Shown here: positions 46,241-56,839 of the stretch, piece after piece | Numbering within the stretch: the stretch's first letter is position 1 | Layout: each line of letters begins with the position of its first letter | Assembly: GCF_029625335.1 (NCBI RefSeq) | Contig: NZ_CP121111.1 | Span: forward strand, 1,674,001 to 1,738,000 | Direction: 5' to 3' | DNA: 64,000 nt | Origin: Flavobacterium nitratireducens | Lineage (GTDB): Bacteria > Bacteroidota > Bacteroidia > Flavobacteriales > Flavobacteriaceae | Position numbers and translations under genes: made by a program | The notes under the pieces: model-generated | What the model saw: only the letters and a program-made list of their open reading frames with translations | What the model was told of the DNA's origin: nothing | Databases searched by the model: none

Positions 46241-46576
46241 TTAAAGTTCTTGCTGCGGATCCCAAAAGTATTTTTCGAAATCGACTATTTGATTATCGAC
46301 TACTTGCAAGCCTTCATTCTCTAATAATTGCTGCATCAAATTGGTTCCATCGAAATGAAATTTACCCGTAAGCAAGCCTTTTCGATTGACTACTCTATGT
46401 GCAGGAACATCTTCCATTGTATGAGAAGCATTCATTGCCCAACCAACCATTCTTGAAGAACGAGCAGCTCCTAGATATTTAGCAATAGCCCCATAAGAAG
46501 TCACTCTTCCATAAGGAATTTGCCTAACTACCGTGTAGACTCTTTCAAAAAAATTAGCATTATCGGCATTCGACAT
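46241..46576 (-). CDS. Alkyltransferase-like (MGMT family) protein lacking the active-site cysteine
   Basis: A 111-residue protein with the DNA-binding helix region of O6-methylguanine methyltransferases (YGRVTSYGAIAKYLG; SSRMVGWAMNAS). At the usual PCHRV site it reads VPAHRVVNRKG with Ala59, so it cannot accept an alkyl group. Such alkyltransferase-like proteins bind O6-alkylguanine, flip the base and hand the lesion to nucleotide excision repair. The small size matches this group. Confidence 0.9.
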   Translation of the reverse strand: MSNADNANFFERVYTVVRQIPYGRVTSYGAIAKYLGAARSSRMVGWAMNASHTMEDVPAHRVVNRKGLLTGKFHFDGTNLMQQLLENEGLQVVDNQIVDFEKYFWDPQQEL

Positions 46577-46611
46577 AGTACTGTAAAATTAAATATTTCA
46601 CTAATGCAAAA

Positions 46612-47261
46612 TTATCCAACAAAAAAAGCTTTGTAATAATGTTGTAAAATATTAACCAAAGCCAAAATAGCGACTAGACCTGTAATACTTCCAATAATAA
46701 CATTCATATTACGAAGAAGATAATCAGCCTTAGTTTCAATTTTTTGAAAAAAAGAATGTATAAATAGAAAACAAGAAACGAACCTATAACTGCTCCACTT
46801 ACAAAAATTAAAATTGAAGTAAGATCAAAAGAAAAAAGAGCATACGATGACAAGGAAACACTGATAAAAACATAGTAGGGTATTGGGAAAAAATTCAATG
46901 CCGATAAAAACATCCCTAAAAAGAAACGTTTCTTGGTACTGTGTTTTTTCAACTTGGGTTTCTTTAGTTTAGGCGTTTTGGCTAACCAAAAAAAATAGAC
47001 TGTTAAAGCCGTAAAAACCACAAAGCCAACTTCACGCAATAGCAAAACAATATCAGGTCTACTGTTGATAATTTGAGCAAACAAAACAGCGAGATAAACC
47101 TGTAGAAATATAACCACAACGGCACCTGAAACAAACCAAAAAGCATGACGCCTTCCGTCTTTCATATTTACTTTGGCCGCAGTCATATTTAACAAACCTG
47201 GAGGAATAATTCCTATAAAGGCAGAAATAAAACCAGATAACAAGGATACAATTATATTCAT
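46612..47261 (-). pseudogene. LysE family transporter, C-terminus frameshifted
   Basis: The first 175 residues read as a LysE/RhtB-type exporter: helix 1 with FISAFIGIIPPGLLNMTAAK, a helix pair, a Lys-rich loop and NFFPIPYYVFISVSLSSY. The frame then ends at 46704 with a non-family tail. A -1 shift at the T7/A6 runs (plus 46740-46753) restores KKIETKADYLLRNMNVIIGSITGLVAILALVN to a stop at 46612, giving the expected last helix and about 216 residues. It would export an amino acid or similar solute. The lesion is at homopolymers and may be a read error. Confidence 0.75.
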
Positions 47262-47308
47262 AAGCCTTACTTACAGGAATACCCAAAACATCTTATATCA
47301 GAAAGGCT

Positions 47309-47986
47309 TTAGTCTTTAATCTTAAAACGGATATAGGTGATTGCTTTATTAATTTCTAAATATTGTTTTTCGTAAAAAGTTTGAAAAGCAGTAACTTCCT
47401 CAGGACTACCTTCGTTCACATACACATTATGATTAGCATACAAAACCTCATGACCCTCTCCGTGCAACAATCCTAATGTATAACCGTGCATAAATTCGCT
47501 ATCGGTTTTAAGATTGACTACTCCGTCTTTTTTAAGGATTTTTTTATACAATTGTAAAAACTGTGAATTAGTCATTCTGTGTTTGGTACGCTTGTATTTG
47601 ATTTGTGGATCCGGGAAAGTAATCCAGATTTCGTCCACTTCATTTTCAGCAAAAATATGATTAATCAATTCGATTTGAGTACGAACAAAGGCTACATTAC
47701 GCAAACCTGTTTCAACAGCTGTTTTTGCACCGCGCCAAAAACGGGCTCCTTTAATATCAATACCAATAAAGTTTTTGTTAGGATATCTTTCGGCTAAACC
47801 TACAGAATACTCCCCTTTTCCACAACCTAATTCCAATACGATAGGATTGTCATTTTTAAAGAAGTCCGTATTCCATTTCCCTTTTAAAGAAAATAAATCA
47901 CCTACTACTTCTTCTCTAGTTGGTTGAAAAACATTATTGAATGTCTCGTTCTCTTTGAATCGTTTTAATTTATTTTTACTTCCCAC
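47309..47986 (-). CDS. trmB: tRNA (guanine-N7-)-methyltransferase
   Basis: TrmB makes m7G46 in tRNA. The 225-residue protein has the AdoMet motif IVLELGCGKGEYSVGLAERYP and the segment FIGIDIKGARFWRGAKTA, and the tRNA-binding motif EIWITFPDPQIKYKRTKHRMT near residue 135. The length is standard. It lies 47 bases upstream of the LysE frame on the same strand and may share its transcript. Confidence 0.95.
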   Translation of the reverse strand: MGSKNKLKRFKENETFNNVFQPTREEVVGDLFSLKGKWNTDFFKNDNPIVLELGCGKGEYSVGLAERYPNKNFIGIDIKGARFWRGAKTAVETGLRNVAFVRTQIELINHIFAENEVDEIWITFPDPQIKYKRTKHRMTNSQFLQLYKKILKKDGVVNLKTDSEFMHGYTLGLLHGEGHEVLYANHNVYVNEGSPEEVTAFQTFYEKQYLEINKAITYIRFKIKD

Positions 47987-48029
47987 TGTTTTTAAAATAT
48001 TTGCGCAAAATTAAGCAAATAAATAAGAC

Positions 48030-48065
48030 CTAGGACAAGCTTTTATAAATAAAAACTTGCCCTAG
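48030..48065 (-). terminator. Terminator of amt
   Basis: On the minus strand the 15-base arms pair along their whole length with two G-U pairs (CTAGGGCAAG... with ...CTTGTCCTAG) and a six-base loop. It lies 25 bases after the amt stop. Confidence 0.7.
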
Positions 48066-48090
48066 TTAATAATGTGGTTAGTTTAAAAAC

Positions 48091-49455
48091 TTATTCAGCA
48101 CACTCTATAGGAAATAGAGTTTCGTCGTGTTGTGACAAATCAAGCCCCATAATCTCAGCTTCTTCAGAAACACGCATTGGGATAATTTTGTCTGTAATTT
48201 TAAATAACAAATAAGCACCAAAGAAAGTATAAATAGAAACCAGCAATAAAGCGGTCATATGGTGACTAAAAACACCCCATCCACCGTGAAGCAAACTTGC
48301 ATCCTCTCCATGAGCAAAAATAGCGGTTAAAATCATCCCCATGATCCCTCCTACACCATGACAAGCAAATACATCTAAGGTATCATCAATACCTTTTAAA
48401 TATTTAGAGTACACAATTTTATTAGATACCAAAGCCGCTATAAATCCAAAAAACATACTCTCTGGAACCGATACATAACCTGCTGCAGGAGTAATAGAAA
48501 CCAATCCTACCACTGCTCCAATACAAGCACCCAGAGCAGAAACTTTTCGACCATTAATTCGATCAAAGAAAATCCAAGTAAGCATAGCTGCAGCAGATGC
48601 TGTAGTAGTAGTCCCAAATGCCATTGCAGCAACACCATTAGCCTCCATTGATGAACCGGCATTGAAACCTATCCACCCAAACCAAAGCATACCTGTCCCT
48701 AATAAAACAAAAGGAATATTTGTAGGCACATGATTGCTGTTTTTTCTTTTACCTAAAACTAAAACCCCAGCCAAAGCTGCAAATCCAGCACTCATATGTA
48801 CTACAGTTCCTCCTGCAAAATCTTTTACACCAAAGAAAGACCCTAAAATCCCTGTTGGGTACCAAACTGCATGACACAAAGGAGAATAGATAAAAATACT
48901 AAACAAACAAATGAATAATAAGTAGGAAATAAAGCGAACACGTTCAGCAAAAGAACCTGTAATAATAGCTGGTGCTATGATTGCAAATTTCATTTGGAAT
49001 AAAGAAAAAAGCATGAAAGGCACCGTACTAGCAATCAACTTATGAGGTAACACACCTACGTAATCTAAAAACACAAAAGTTGTTGGATCACCTACAAAAC
49101 TATAGAATCCATCTCCTATATGAATCCCTAACGGCTCTCCAAAGGCCAAACTAAAGCCTACAACAACCCAAATTAGAGTAACTACACCCATGCAAATAAA
49201 ACTTTGCAGCATCGTAGAAATCACATTTTTCTTTCCTACCATACCGCCGTAAAAAAAGGCCAAACCAGGCGTCATAATAAGTACCAAACAACAAGAAGTA
49301 AGCATCCAAGCAACATCGGCAGGTACGATTTGTTCGATTGTCCCAAATTGGGAATGTACAGCCTCAGGTTCTAAGGGTACTTGCCAAAAAAGTCCCGAAA
49401 TACAAACAATACTAATTACAACAAAAGAAATGATCCAACGCTTCTCAATTTTCAT
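48091..49455 (-). CDS. amt: Ammonium transporter
   Basis: The 454-residue membrane protein has about eleven helices and Amt/Rh motifs: LIMTPGLAFFYGGMVGKKNV, FAERVRF, DFAGGTVVHMSAGFAALAG, WFGWIGFNAGSS and FACHGVGGIMGMI with the pore histidine. It conducts ammonium into the cell. A hydrophobic segment at the N-terminus (WIISFVVISIVCISGLFW) adds a signal-like extension. No glnK/glnB gene is next to it, which is unusual because these are often paired. On the minus strand TAAATTTG (plus 49489-49496) is a possible -7 element. Confidence 0.95.
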   Translation of the reverse strand: MKIEKRWIISFVVISIVCISGLFWQVPLEPEAVHSQFGTIEQIVPADVAWMLTSCCLVLIMTPGLAFFYGGMVGKKNVISTMLQSFICMGVVTLIWVVVGFSLAFGEPLGIHIGDGFYSFVGDPTTFVFLDYVGVLPHKLIASTVPFMLFSLFQMKFAIIAPAIITGSFAERVRFISYLLFICLFSIFIYSPLCHAVWYPTGILGSFFGVKDFAGGTVVHMSAGFAALAGVLVLGKRKNSNHVPTNIPFVLLGTGMLWFGWIGFNAGSSMEANGVAAMAFGTTTTASAAAMLTWIFFDRINGRKVSALGACIGAVVGLVSITPAAGYVSVPESMFFGFIAALVSNKIVYSKYLKGIDDTLDVFACHGVGGIMGMILTAIFAHGEDASLLHGGWGVFSHHMTALLLVSIYTFFGAYLLFKITDKIIPMRVSEEAEIMGLDLSQHDETLFPIECAE

Positions 49456-49496
49456 ATTTTCTTAGTTTAACCCATTAATTTATGGGGGCAAATTTA

Positions 49497-49771
49497 AAAA
49501 TAATTTACATTTCAAACACTTGACCATATAAAATAAGGAACTCTACAACAAAAACCCCATTTTGAACTTTTTAAAAATAATTTCGTTAAAAAAAATTAGC
49601 TCTTTCAAAGAATATAACATTTTTATAAGCCAAATTCTAGCACACTCACATTTGAATTCGTAATAAAAAAACAGCTATTATGTAAAACAATCCGAAAAAA
49701 TTGTAATTTACTATTCCATAAATTCATCTTACTTTGTTTAAAACATTTGGATTAAACTTAAAACCGTTCGT
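49497..49771. other. AT-rich spacer between amt and the L,D-transpeptidase gene
   Basis: Divergent promoters are expected here, but apart from the possible amt -7 element at its left border I see no convincing element, gene or hairpin. Confidence 0.4.
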
Positions 49772-51353
49772 ATGAAAAAAATAATCCTTTCCTCCAGCCT
49801 TATTATAATTGCAATCTTATCATTATTTTTTTCGTGCAAAAACAAAAATGATGAAAATCCAATTGCACAAAAAGAACCTATTGCCGAAGCAACCCAAAAA
49901 ACCTTCGACAGTACCGCAATCAATACTTTTTTCAAAAATTATTCGCTACTAAAAAAATACGAGAAGGACGTTAAGAAATTATACCAAAAACATCAATACC
50001 ACTATGTTTGGTATGACGATAACAACATTAATGAATTTGCCTATCTTTTGTATGACAAAATAAACAACATAGACGAGGAAGGCCTAAAAATTAGTATCCC
50101 CTATAAAGAAAAGCTAAATGAAATTAGAAACAACTTAGAAAAAGACACAAATCCAAATACCGAAATAGAGCTTTTCCATTCGGCCATGTACTTTTTTTAT
50201 GCACAAAATGTTTATCACGGATTAGATTCTGAAAAATCGACCGAAACAGGTTGGCATATACCAAGAAAAAAACTTTCTTACGTTAGCTATTTGGATTCCC
50301 TTTTGACCAATCCTACACTCATTAACAAAGAAGAAAAAAACTTATTGGACAATATTTTCTACTTAAAAAAGCATTGCAAAAATACCGTCAAATTGAAAAA
50401 AAGGAGGTTGGAACAGCATTACAATAGATACAGCAGTTAGCAACTACAAAATTGGAGATAGCGCCAAAACCATTGCCGAAATAAGAAGCCGTTTATACCT
50501 ATCTGAAGATCTTAAATCAAATTCTAAAAGTGCGATTTACGACGAAGAATTAGCCCAAGGCGTTTTGCATTACAAACAAAGACATGGCATGCTTTCAGGA
50601 AGCACCATCACAAAGGCATTTATTCAAGATTTAAATATACCTATTAGCGAACGAATTAAAACCATAATTGTCAACATGGAACGCTGTCGATGGGTTTCTA
50701 GTGACATACCAAAATCTAAAGAATTAATCGCTATCAATATTCCATCATTTCAACTTTCGTATTTCAAAAACCAAGAAGTGGTTCTACGTTCAAAAGTAGT
50801 GGTGGGTAAAACCATGAATAAAACGATCATCTTTAGTGCTCCAATGAAATACATTGTTTTTAGCCCTTACTGGAATGTTCCAAATAGCATTTTAAAAAAT
50901 GAAATTCTACCAGGAATAGCCAAAAATCCAAATTACTTAGCCGAACACGACATGGAATGGAAAGGCAATAGTGTTAGACAAAGACCAGGACCTAAGAACT
51001 CATTAGGTCTAATTAAATTCTTATTCCCTAATTCTAATGATATCTATCTTCATGACACTCCCTCGAAAAGTTTATTTGAAACAGAGAGCCGAGCCTTTAG
51101 TCATGGTTGTATTCGAGTAGCAAAACCAAAGGAATTAGCAATGGAAATCCTTAAAGACGACCCAAAATGGACTGCTGAAAAAATTGAAGAAGCCATGCAT
51201 AACGGTAAAGAAACTTGGCATACACTTACCAACAAAATCCCAGTGTACATTGGTTATTTTACTGCATCGGTAGATAACGACGGAACCATTCACTTTTATA
51301 ATGACATCTACAAAAGAGATGATTTATTAGCGCATTTATTATTTAATCAATAA
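49772..51353 (+). pseudogene. L,D-transpeptidase (YkuD/YcbB type), frameshifted
   Basis: The enzyme makes 3-3 cross-links in peptidoglycan or links proteins to it. The first frame (MKKIILSSSLIIIAILSLFFSC, lipoprotein signal) ends at 50440. Reading six A instead of seven at 50396-50402 yields LKKGGWNSITIDTAVSNYKIGD. The frame then continues through ALAYDEELAQGVLHYKQRHG-like scaffold sequence to the catalytic YkuD motif HDTPSKSLFETESRAFSHGCIRV with the nucleophile Cys, ending at 51353. The restored protein of about 526 residues has the scaffold, peptidoglycan-binding and catalytic regions of the YcbB group. Both halves are highly conserved, so a read error is plausible. Confidence 0.8.
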
Positions 51354-51370
51354 AGCAACAATTTGCAATA

Positions 51371-51408
51371 AAAAAAGGCAGTTACAAATTTGTGTAACTG
51401 CCTTTTTT
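51371..51408. terminator. Bidirectional terminator between convergent genes
   Basis: AAAAAAGGCAGTTACA at 51371-51386 and its exact complement at 51393-51408, loop six bases, A and T tails on either side. Confidence 0.92.
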
Positions 51409-51429
51409 GTATGCTTTACTTATGGCACA

Positions 51430-51744
51430 TTAATGTTCTTTTTGTTTTTCAAAAGTAGTTTTCAATGCTTTTTTCACTTTTTCTAGTGCTCCTCTAAAAG
51501 CTTTTTCATTTGTATCATCATGTTCCGTTACAGCTAAAGGAGCTAATTTAGCCGGACGTACCTCAATCAAGCAACGCTTATCTTTGATGCCCATTTTTGC
51601 ACTATTTTCTTGTCCAAAATGTACTTCAACGCGAGTTATTTTTTCTTCAAAACGAGCTAATGCCGTTTCTATTTCAGTAGCAAAATAAGCTTCTGCTCTT
51701 TGGTGTCCCTCAATATGTTTGTCGGTATTAAATTGAATTTTCAT
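51430..51744 (-). CDS. Ribosome hibernation/stress factor of the HPF/RaiA family
   Basis: At 104 residues this is the short form, without the dimerising C-terminal domain of long HPF. It has the single beta-alpha-beta-beta-beta-alpha domain: MKIQFNTDKHIEGHQRAEAYFATEIETAL, VEVHFGQENSAKMG and a Lys-rich helix EKAFRGALEKVKKALKTTFEKQ. Such proteins sit in the decoding channel and keep ribosomes inactive in stationary phase. It lies alone, convergent with the L,D-transpeptidase. Confidence 0.9.
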   Translation of the reverse strand: MKIQFNTDKHIEGHQRAEAYFATEIETALARFEEKITRVEVHFGQENSAKMGIKDKRCLIEVRPAKLAPLAVTEHDDTNEKAFRGALEKVKKALKTTFEKQKEH

Positions 51745-51845
51745 GGTTTGATCGATTAAATATTATTCCTCTAATTTAATAAACCACACAATAAAAAACG
51801 AATGTATTAGTAAAAATTTGTGACAAACATTGAAAAAAACTAGGG

Positions 51846-53975
51846 CTAGTTTGCATTCAACAATGGAGTAACTCCCATATTAAACAAAGTAAAAGCCTGA
51901 ATATCTACGTTTTCCTGAATCGTTGCCGCCAATGATTTTCCAGCACCATGACCCGCTTTTACATCAATACGGATTAAAGCTGGATTATCCCCTGTTTGTT
52001 TCGCTTGCAATTCGGCTGCAAATTTAAAACTATGCGCTGGAACCACTCTATCGTCATGATCACCTGTTGTAATCATTGTGGCTGGATATTGCACTCCTTT
52101 CTTGATATTATGCAAAGGCGAGTAAGCTTTAAGATACTCAAACATTGCTTTGTTATCCTGCGCTGTTCCGTAATCGTAAGCCCAACCAGCACCAGCGGTA
52201 AAAGTATGGTAACGCAACAAATCCAAAACCCCAACTGCAGGCAAAGCTACCTTAGCCAAATCAGGACGTTGTGTCATTACTGCACCTACTAACAAACCAC
52301 CATTAGAACCGCCACGAATGGCTAAGAAGTTCGAAGAAGTATATTTTTTAGCTATCAAATATTCACCGGCAGCAATGAAATCATCAAAAACATTTTGCTT
52401 TTGCATTTTTGTACCCGCATCATGCCATTCTTTACCATACTCGCCACCTCCACGCAAATTAGCAACAGCATACACACCTCCATTTTCCATCCATACCGCA
52501 TTAGAAACACTAAAATTAGGTGTCAAACTAATATTGAATCCACCGTAACCGTATAAAATAGTTGGATTTTTACCGTTTAATTCCAATCCTTTTTTGTGGG
52601 TTATAATCATAGGAACTTTGGTTCCATCTTTAGAGGTATAAAAAACTTGCTTCGACTCATAGTCTTCAGAACTAAATTGACATTTGGATTTTTGATATAC
52701 ATTTGACAATCCTGAATTGGGATTAAAAGCATAAATGGTCGCAGGGGTAACATAATTTGTAAAGGTAAAATAGACGATTTTATCTTTTTGTTTTCCGCTA
52801 AAACCATCTGCGGTACCTACACCTGGAAGCTGCACTTCACGAATCAATTTTCCAGAATAATCATACTGTTTTACTAATGAAACCGCATCTTTCATATAAT
52901 TAGCAAAAATAAATCCGCTACAAGTACTTGGTTCTAAAACATTCGTACTTTCTGGAATTAAATTTTGCCAATTGGCAACCGATGGTTTGCTTACATCGAT
53001 AACAATAATTCTTTTATTTGGCGCCAGATAATCGGTTACCACAAACAATTTAGAACCTTCATTCACCAATATATTGTAATCATTTTTAAAATCGCTTACA
53101 ATTGAAACAATAGGATTGTTGGGTTGCGACAAATCTTTTACATACAACTCATTTCCATAAGTAGAATTAGCCGCCGAAATAATCAAATAACGATCGTCTT
53201 GTGTAACCGTCCCTCCTACATATCTTCTTTTTTGGCTTTCGCCAAAGATTACCTTATCTTCTTTTTGAGATGTACCCAGTTTATGAAAATACAATTTGTG
53301 TTGGTCCGTCTTAGCCGACAATTCACTCCCTTTTGGTTTATCATAACTCGAATAATAAAAACCTTTATTACCTTGCCAAGACAAACTAGTAAATTTAACA
53401 TCCACTAATGTATCCTCAATTACCTTCCCACTTAAAGCATCCATAATGATTACTTTTTCGCCAATCACTTCCCCTTCGGAAATGGAATAAGCCAACTTTG
53501 AACCATCTTTAGAAAAGGAAATTTCTCCCAAAGAAGTTGTTCCATCTTTTGAAAAAGTATTAGGATCTAGAAAGAGCGATTCATTTCCATTCGCATCTTT
53601 ACGATACAAAACCGATTGATTTTGCAAACCGTTATTTTTAAAATAATAGGTAAAATTACCTTCGGTAAATGGAGCGCCTGTTTTTTCATAATTCCATAAC
53701 TGCTCCATTCGCGCTTTTAGCTGGTTACGAAATGGAATTTGCTCTAAAAACGCATTGGTTACTTTATTTTGCGCTACCACCCAAGCAGCCGTTTCTTCTG
53801 AACGGTCATCTTCTAGCCAACGATAAGGATCGTTTACTTGAGTACCAAAATAGGTATCAATCGTTTTATCGCTTCGGGTTTCAGGATACACAATTGATTT
53901 CTGTCCGAAGGAAAAGGCTCCTTTTGTTATCATCATTATAAAAACAAGCTTAAGTTTCATATTGTATTTTTTCAT
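51846..53975 (-). CDS. Prolyl oligopeptidase (S9A family), secreted
   Basis: The enzyme cleaves short peptides after proline. The chosen ATG at 53975 gives 709 residues. The GTG six bases upstream and another ATG at 53960 are alternatives. It has a signal peptide (LVFIMMITKGAFSFG). The N-terminal beta-propeller includes DPYRWLEDDRSEETAAWV. The catalytic Ser is in AIRGGSNGGLLVGAVM, the Asp in TTGDHDDRVVPAHS, and the His in KAGHGAGK. All three are present and the length fits the family. Confidence 0.94.
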   Translation of the reverse strand: MKKYNMKLKLVFIMMITKGAFSFGQKSIVYPETRSDKTIDTYFGTQVNDPYRWLEDDRSEETAAWVVAQNKVTNAFLEQIPFRNQLKARMEQLWNYEKTGAPFTEGNFTYYFKNNGLQNQSVLYRKDANGNESLFLDPNTFSKDGTTSLGEISFSKDGSKLAYSISEGEVIGEKVIIMDALSGKVIEDTLVDVKFTSLSWQGNKGFYYSSYDKPKGSELSAKTDQHKLYFHKLGTSQKEDKVIFGESQKRRYVGGTVTQDDRYLIISAANSTYGNELYVKDLSQPNNPIVSIVSDFKNDYNILVNEGSKLFVVTDYLAPNKRIIVIDVSKPSVANWQNLIPESTNVLEPSTCSGFIFANYMKDAVSLVKQYDYSGKLIREVQLPGVGTADGFSGKQKDKIVYFTFTNYVTPATIYAFNPNSGLSNVYQKSKCQFSSEDYESKQVFYTSKDGTKVPMIITHKKGLELNGKNPTILYGYGGFNISLTPNFSVSNAVWMENGGVYAVANLRGGGEYGKEWHDAGTKMQKQNVFDDFIAAGEYLIAKKYTSSNFLAIRGGSNGGLLVGAVMTQRPDLAKVALPAVGVLDLLRYHTFTAGAGWAYDYGTAQDNKAMFEYLKAYSPLHNIKKGVQYPATMITTGDHDDRVVPAHSFKFAAELQAKQTGDNPALIRIDVKAGHGAGKSLAATIQENVDIQAFTLFNMGVTPLLNAN

Positions 53976-54015
53976 ATTCACAAATGTAACAAAACAATCA
54001 ATTGCAGATTCTAAA

Positions 54016-55308
54016 TTATTTTTTCAGCCACAAATCTCTATACATTCTATCCTTATCATACGTATCGGCTTGGTTTTCTATATTAAATAATCGTTTTGAT
54101 CTGGAATCATTTCCCACTCCAGCTAAATAAGCCCAGTTGCCCCAATTACTACATGCATCATAATCAATTAACTGGGATTCAAAATAAGCTGCCCCAATAC
54201 GCCAATCAAAATTGAGTTCGTTGCAAAAATAACTTGCTACATTTTGTCGCCCTCTGTTACTCATAAATCCCGTTTTCTTCAATTCGAGCATATTCGCATT
54301 GATAAAATCCGAAGCCGTAGTTCCATTAATCCAATCTAAAAACAGAGCTTCATTAAAAGCTTTTGGTTGATCGGCTCGTTCTTTTAGACCTGAAAGTCTG
54401 TAAAATTTATTTTGTTGCTTTTTGAACTGAAAACGGAAAAAATCCCGCCACAATAATTCAAAAACCAACCAATAAGTAGATTCATTTGCCCCATTTTGCA
54501 ATTCATATTTTTTTATTTCTTTGTAAATGGTTCGCGGCGAAATACAACCCAAAGCTAACCAAGGCGAAAACTTAGAAGAATAATCCCCTCCTACCATTTC
54601 ATTCCTTTTTTCTTTATACACAGACAGTTGTTTGGATTCAAAAAAATAATATTGTAGCCTTTTCAAAGCTTCGGTTTCTCCGCCTTTAAACGGAAGCACT
54701 ACACGTGAATCCATAGCTTGATACTCCAAACCCAACTCTTTTAGTGTGGGCAATTGCAATTCGGGAATTTCAGGCGATGGGATAGCAATTGGTTTTTCAA
54801 ATGCATTCCTAATCGTTGCATCTAATTCTGTCTTTCTTCTAAAACTCGTAAACAAATCAGGAATAGTTTTAATCGAAAAAGGCAAATCTTCGGGATGATA
54901 TAAGGTACTTGTACTAAAGGTTTCTAGTTCGCATCGGATTTTAAAAAGAGCCTCTCGAAGCAAACTTTCGGTTTGCTTTTCTTCGATGGTGACTTCTTTT
55001 TTTGCAAAAACCTTTTGTGCTTTGTATTCTTGTACAATTTTTGGAATTTCAACCTCAGCTTTTCCTTTAACCACCACTAAACCAGAACCTAATTGACGCA
55101 AATTACGATCTAAATCCTGTAAGGATTCCAGTAAAAACTGTGCTCTAAAACTACCTGTTTTTTGAAAACCATAGGTGGTTTTTTGAAAATGAGACTCCTC
55201 AAAACAATACACCGCTATTACTTTTTCGCTTTTTGCAATCGCTTTCAATACTGTCTCATTATCAACTAAACGTAAATCTGTTTTAAACCATACAATAGCT
55301 GTTTTCAT
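54016..55308 (-). CDS. Cryptochrome DASH
   Basis: A 430-residue flavoprotein of the photolyase/cryptochrome superfamily. IVWFKTDLRLVDNE begins the antenna domain, and the FAD domain has YSSKFSPWLALGCISPRTIY and the DASH-specific block KKTGFMSNRGRQNVASYF, followed by DWRIGAAYFESQLIDYDACSNWGNWAYLAGVGND. Cry-DASH proteins repair cyclobutane dimers in single-stranded DNA and may act as light sensors. Its ATG overlaps the stop of the preceding Fe-S photolyase-like gene (ATGA, 55305-55308). It is the last gene of the operon. Confidence 0.93.
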   Translation of the reverse strand: MKTAIVWFKTDLRLVDNETVLKAIAKSEKVIAVYCFEESHFQKTTYGFQKTGSFRAQFLLESLQDLDRNLRQLGSGLVVVKGKAEVEIPKIVQEYKAQKVFAKKEVTIEEKQTESLLREALFKIRCELETFSTSTLYHPEDLPFSIKTIPDLFTSFRRKTELDATIRNAFEKPIAIPSPEIPELQLPTLKELGLEYQAMDSRVVLPFKGGETEALKRLQYYFFESKQLSVYKEKRNEMVGGDYSSKFSPWLALGCISPRTIYKEIKKYELQNGANESTYWLVFELLWRDFFRFQFKKQQNKFYRLSGLKERADQPKAFNEALFLDWINGTTASDFINANMLELKKTGFMSNRGRQNVASYFCNELNFDWRIGAAYFESQLIDYDACSNWGNWAYLAGVGNDSRSKRLFNIENQADTYDKDRMYRDLWLKK

Positions 55309-56839
55309 AAATCCTCTATATTTTGTAAATAGTAATTTGCTTGTTCTAACAATGCTGCTTTATCCGATGATTTCATTTTCCGCCAAAGATTATACATCAT
55401 CCCAATACGTGGATTGGAACTTAATTTAGCCTCCTGTTTATCGTAAAAATTCCAATATAAACTATTGAAGGGGCATGCTTTTTCACCTGTTTTGAGTTGC
55501 TTTTTATAAAAACAACTTCCACAGTAATGGCTCATTTTGTCAATGTAAGCAGCAGAACTCACATAAGGTTTTGTACCTACAATTCCTCCATCGGCAAACT
55601 GACTCATCCCACGCGTATTTGTAATTTCAACCCATTCGATGGCATCAATATAAATCCCTAAATACCAACCATCCACTTCATCAGGATGTATGCCTGCTAA
55701 AAGCGCAAAATTTCCCGTTACCATCAAGCGTTGTATGTGATGAGCATAAGCATATTCCAAAGATTGATGAATGACTTGTTTCAAACAATTCATCTTCGTG
55801 TTTCCGTTCCAAAACCATTGCGGCAATTTCGCCTGATGTGAAAAATAATTCATCGAAGCAAATTCAGGCATTTGAGCCCAATAAATGCCACGCATATACT
55901 CTCGCCAACCAATTATTTGCCTCACAAATCCTTCCAACTGATTATACTCAATTACTTCGGGTCTTCGATACCATTCTTGAATAGCACTGTCAATTACTTC
56001 CTGTGGCGATAGCATTTTTACGTTCAATGCAAAGGAAAGCCTAGAATGATATAGAGACCATTCATTAGGAAGCATCGCGTCTTGATAACTACCAAACAGT
56101 GGCAAACATTCGGCAAGAAAAAAATCCAACAATTGCAATGATTGTGCTCGAGTGATGGGCCAAAAAAATTTTTAGCATCAATTGTCCCAATAGTTTTTAT
56201 GTTTGCTTCGTTTACTTCATCAACAATAGCCGAAACATCATTACAAAATACCAATGGTGGCGTGGGCTTATGATTTTTTGGCAATTTCTTTCGGTTATCA
56301 CTATCATAATTCCACTTTCCTGTAAGTGGTTGCCCTCCTTGCATGAGCACATGATGTTTTTTTCTCAGCATTCTATAAAAGTTCTCCATCAAGTACACTT
56401 TCTTGCCTTCGAAGAATTCAGCCAATTCAAATCGAGTGGTATAGAAATGTTCGGTATCAACCATAGTACTAGAAATCGTAATAGCCTGACAACATGCTTT
56501 TAACAATTCATCTACTCGATATTCATCAGGTTGCTGGTATTCAAAATGCGTAAATTGATGCTCCTCAATTAAGAGTTGAATATTCTTTTGAAACGATTGT
56601 TTATTAGATACATCATTCAAATGAATATACAACACTTTTTGTCCTTTAGCTTGTAAATCAAGATAAAACGCCTTCATAGCAGCAAAAAATCCCACTACTT
56701 TTTGAATATGATGTTGCACATAATCGGTTTCTGAACGCAATTCCATCATTACATAAACAACCCCATCCTCCTGATTCTTAAACCAAGAATGACGACTATT
56801 TAACTGATCTCCAAGCACTAATCGTAATGTTTTACTCAT
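55305..56839 (-). pseudogene. Fe-S photolyase-like (FeS-BCP/PhrB type), frameshifted
   Basis: The first frame ([20 protein letters not shown]) is the COG3046 antenna domain, and the second frame is its FAD and Fe-S domain. They are split at seven A (plus 56162-56168). One more base restores KNFFWPITRAQSLQLLDFFLAECLPLFG to a single protein of about 511 residues. Cysteines for the [4Fe-4S] cluster are seen in HYCGSCFYKK and GEKACPFN, with a further Cys in KMNCLKQVIHQ. PhrB-type enzymes repair (6-4) photoproducts. The start overlaps the DUF2256 gene by eight bases. Its tight overlaps on both sides suggest the gene is functional and the missing base a read error. Confidence 0.85.
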
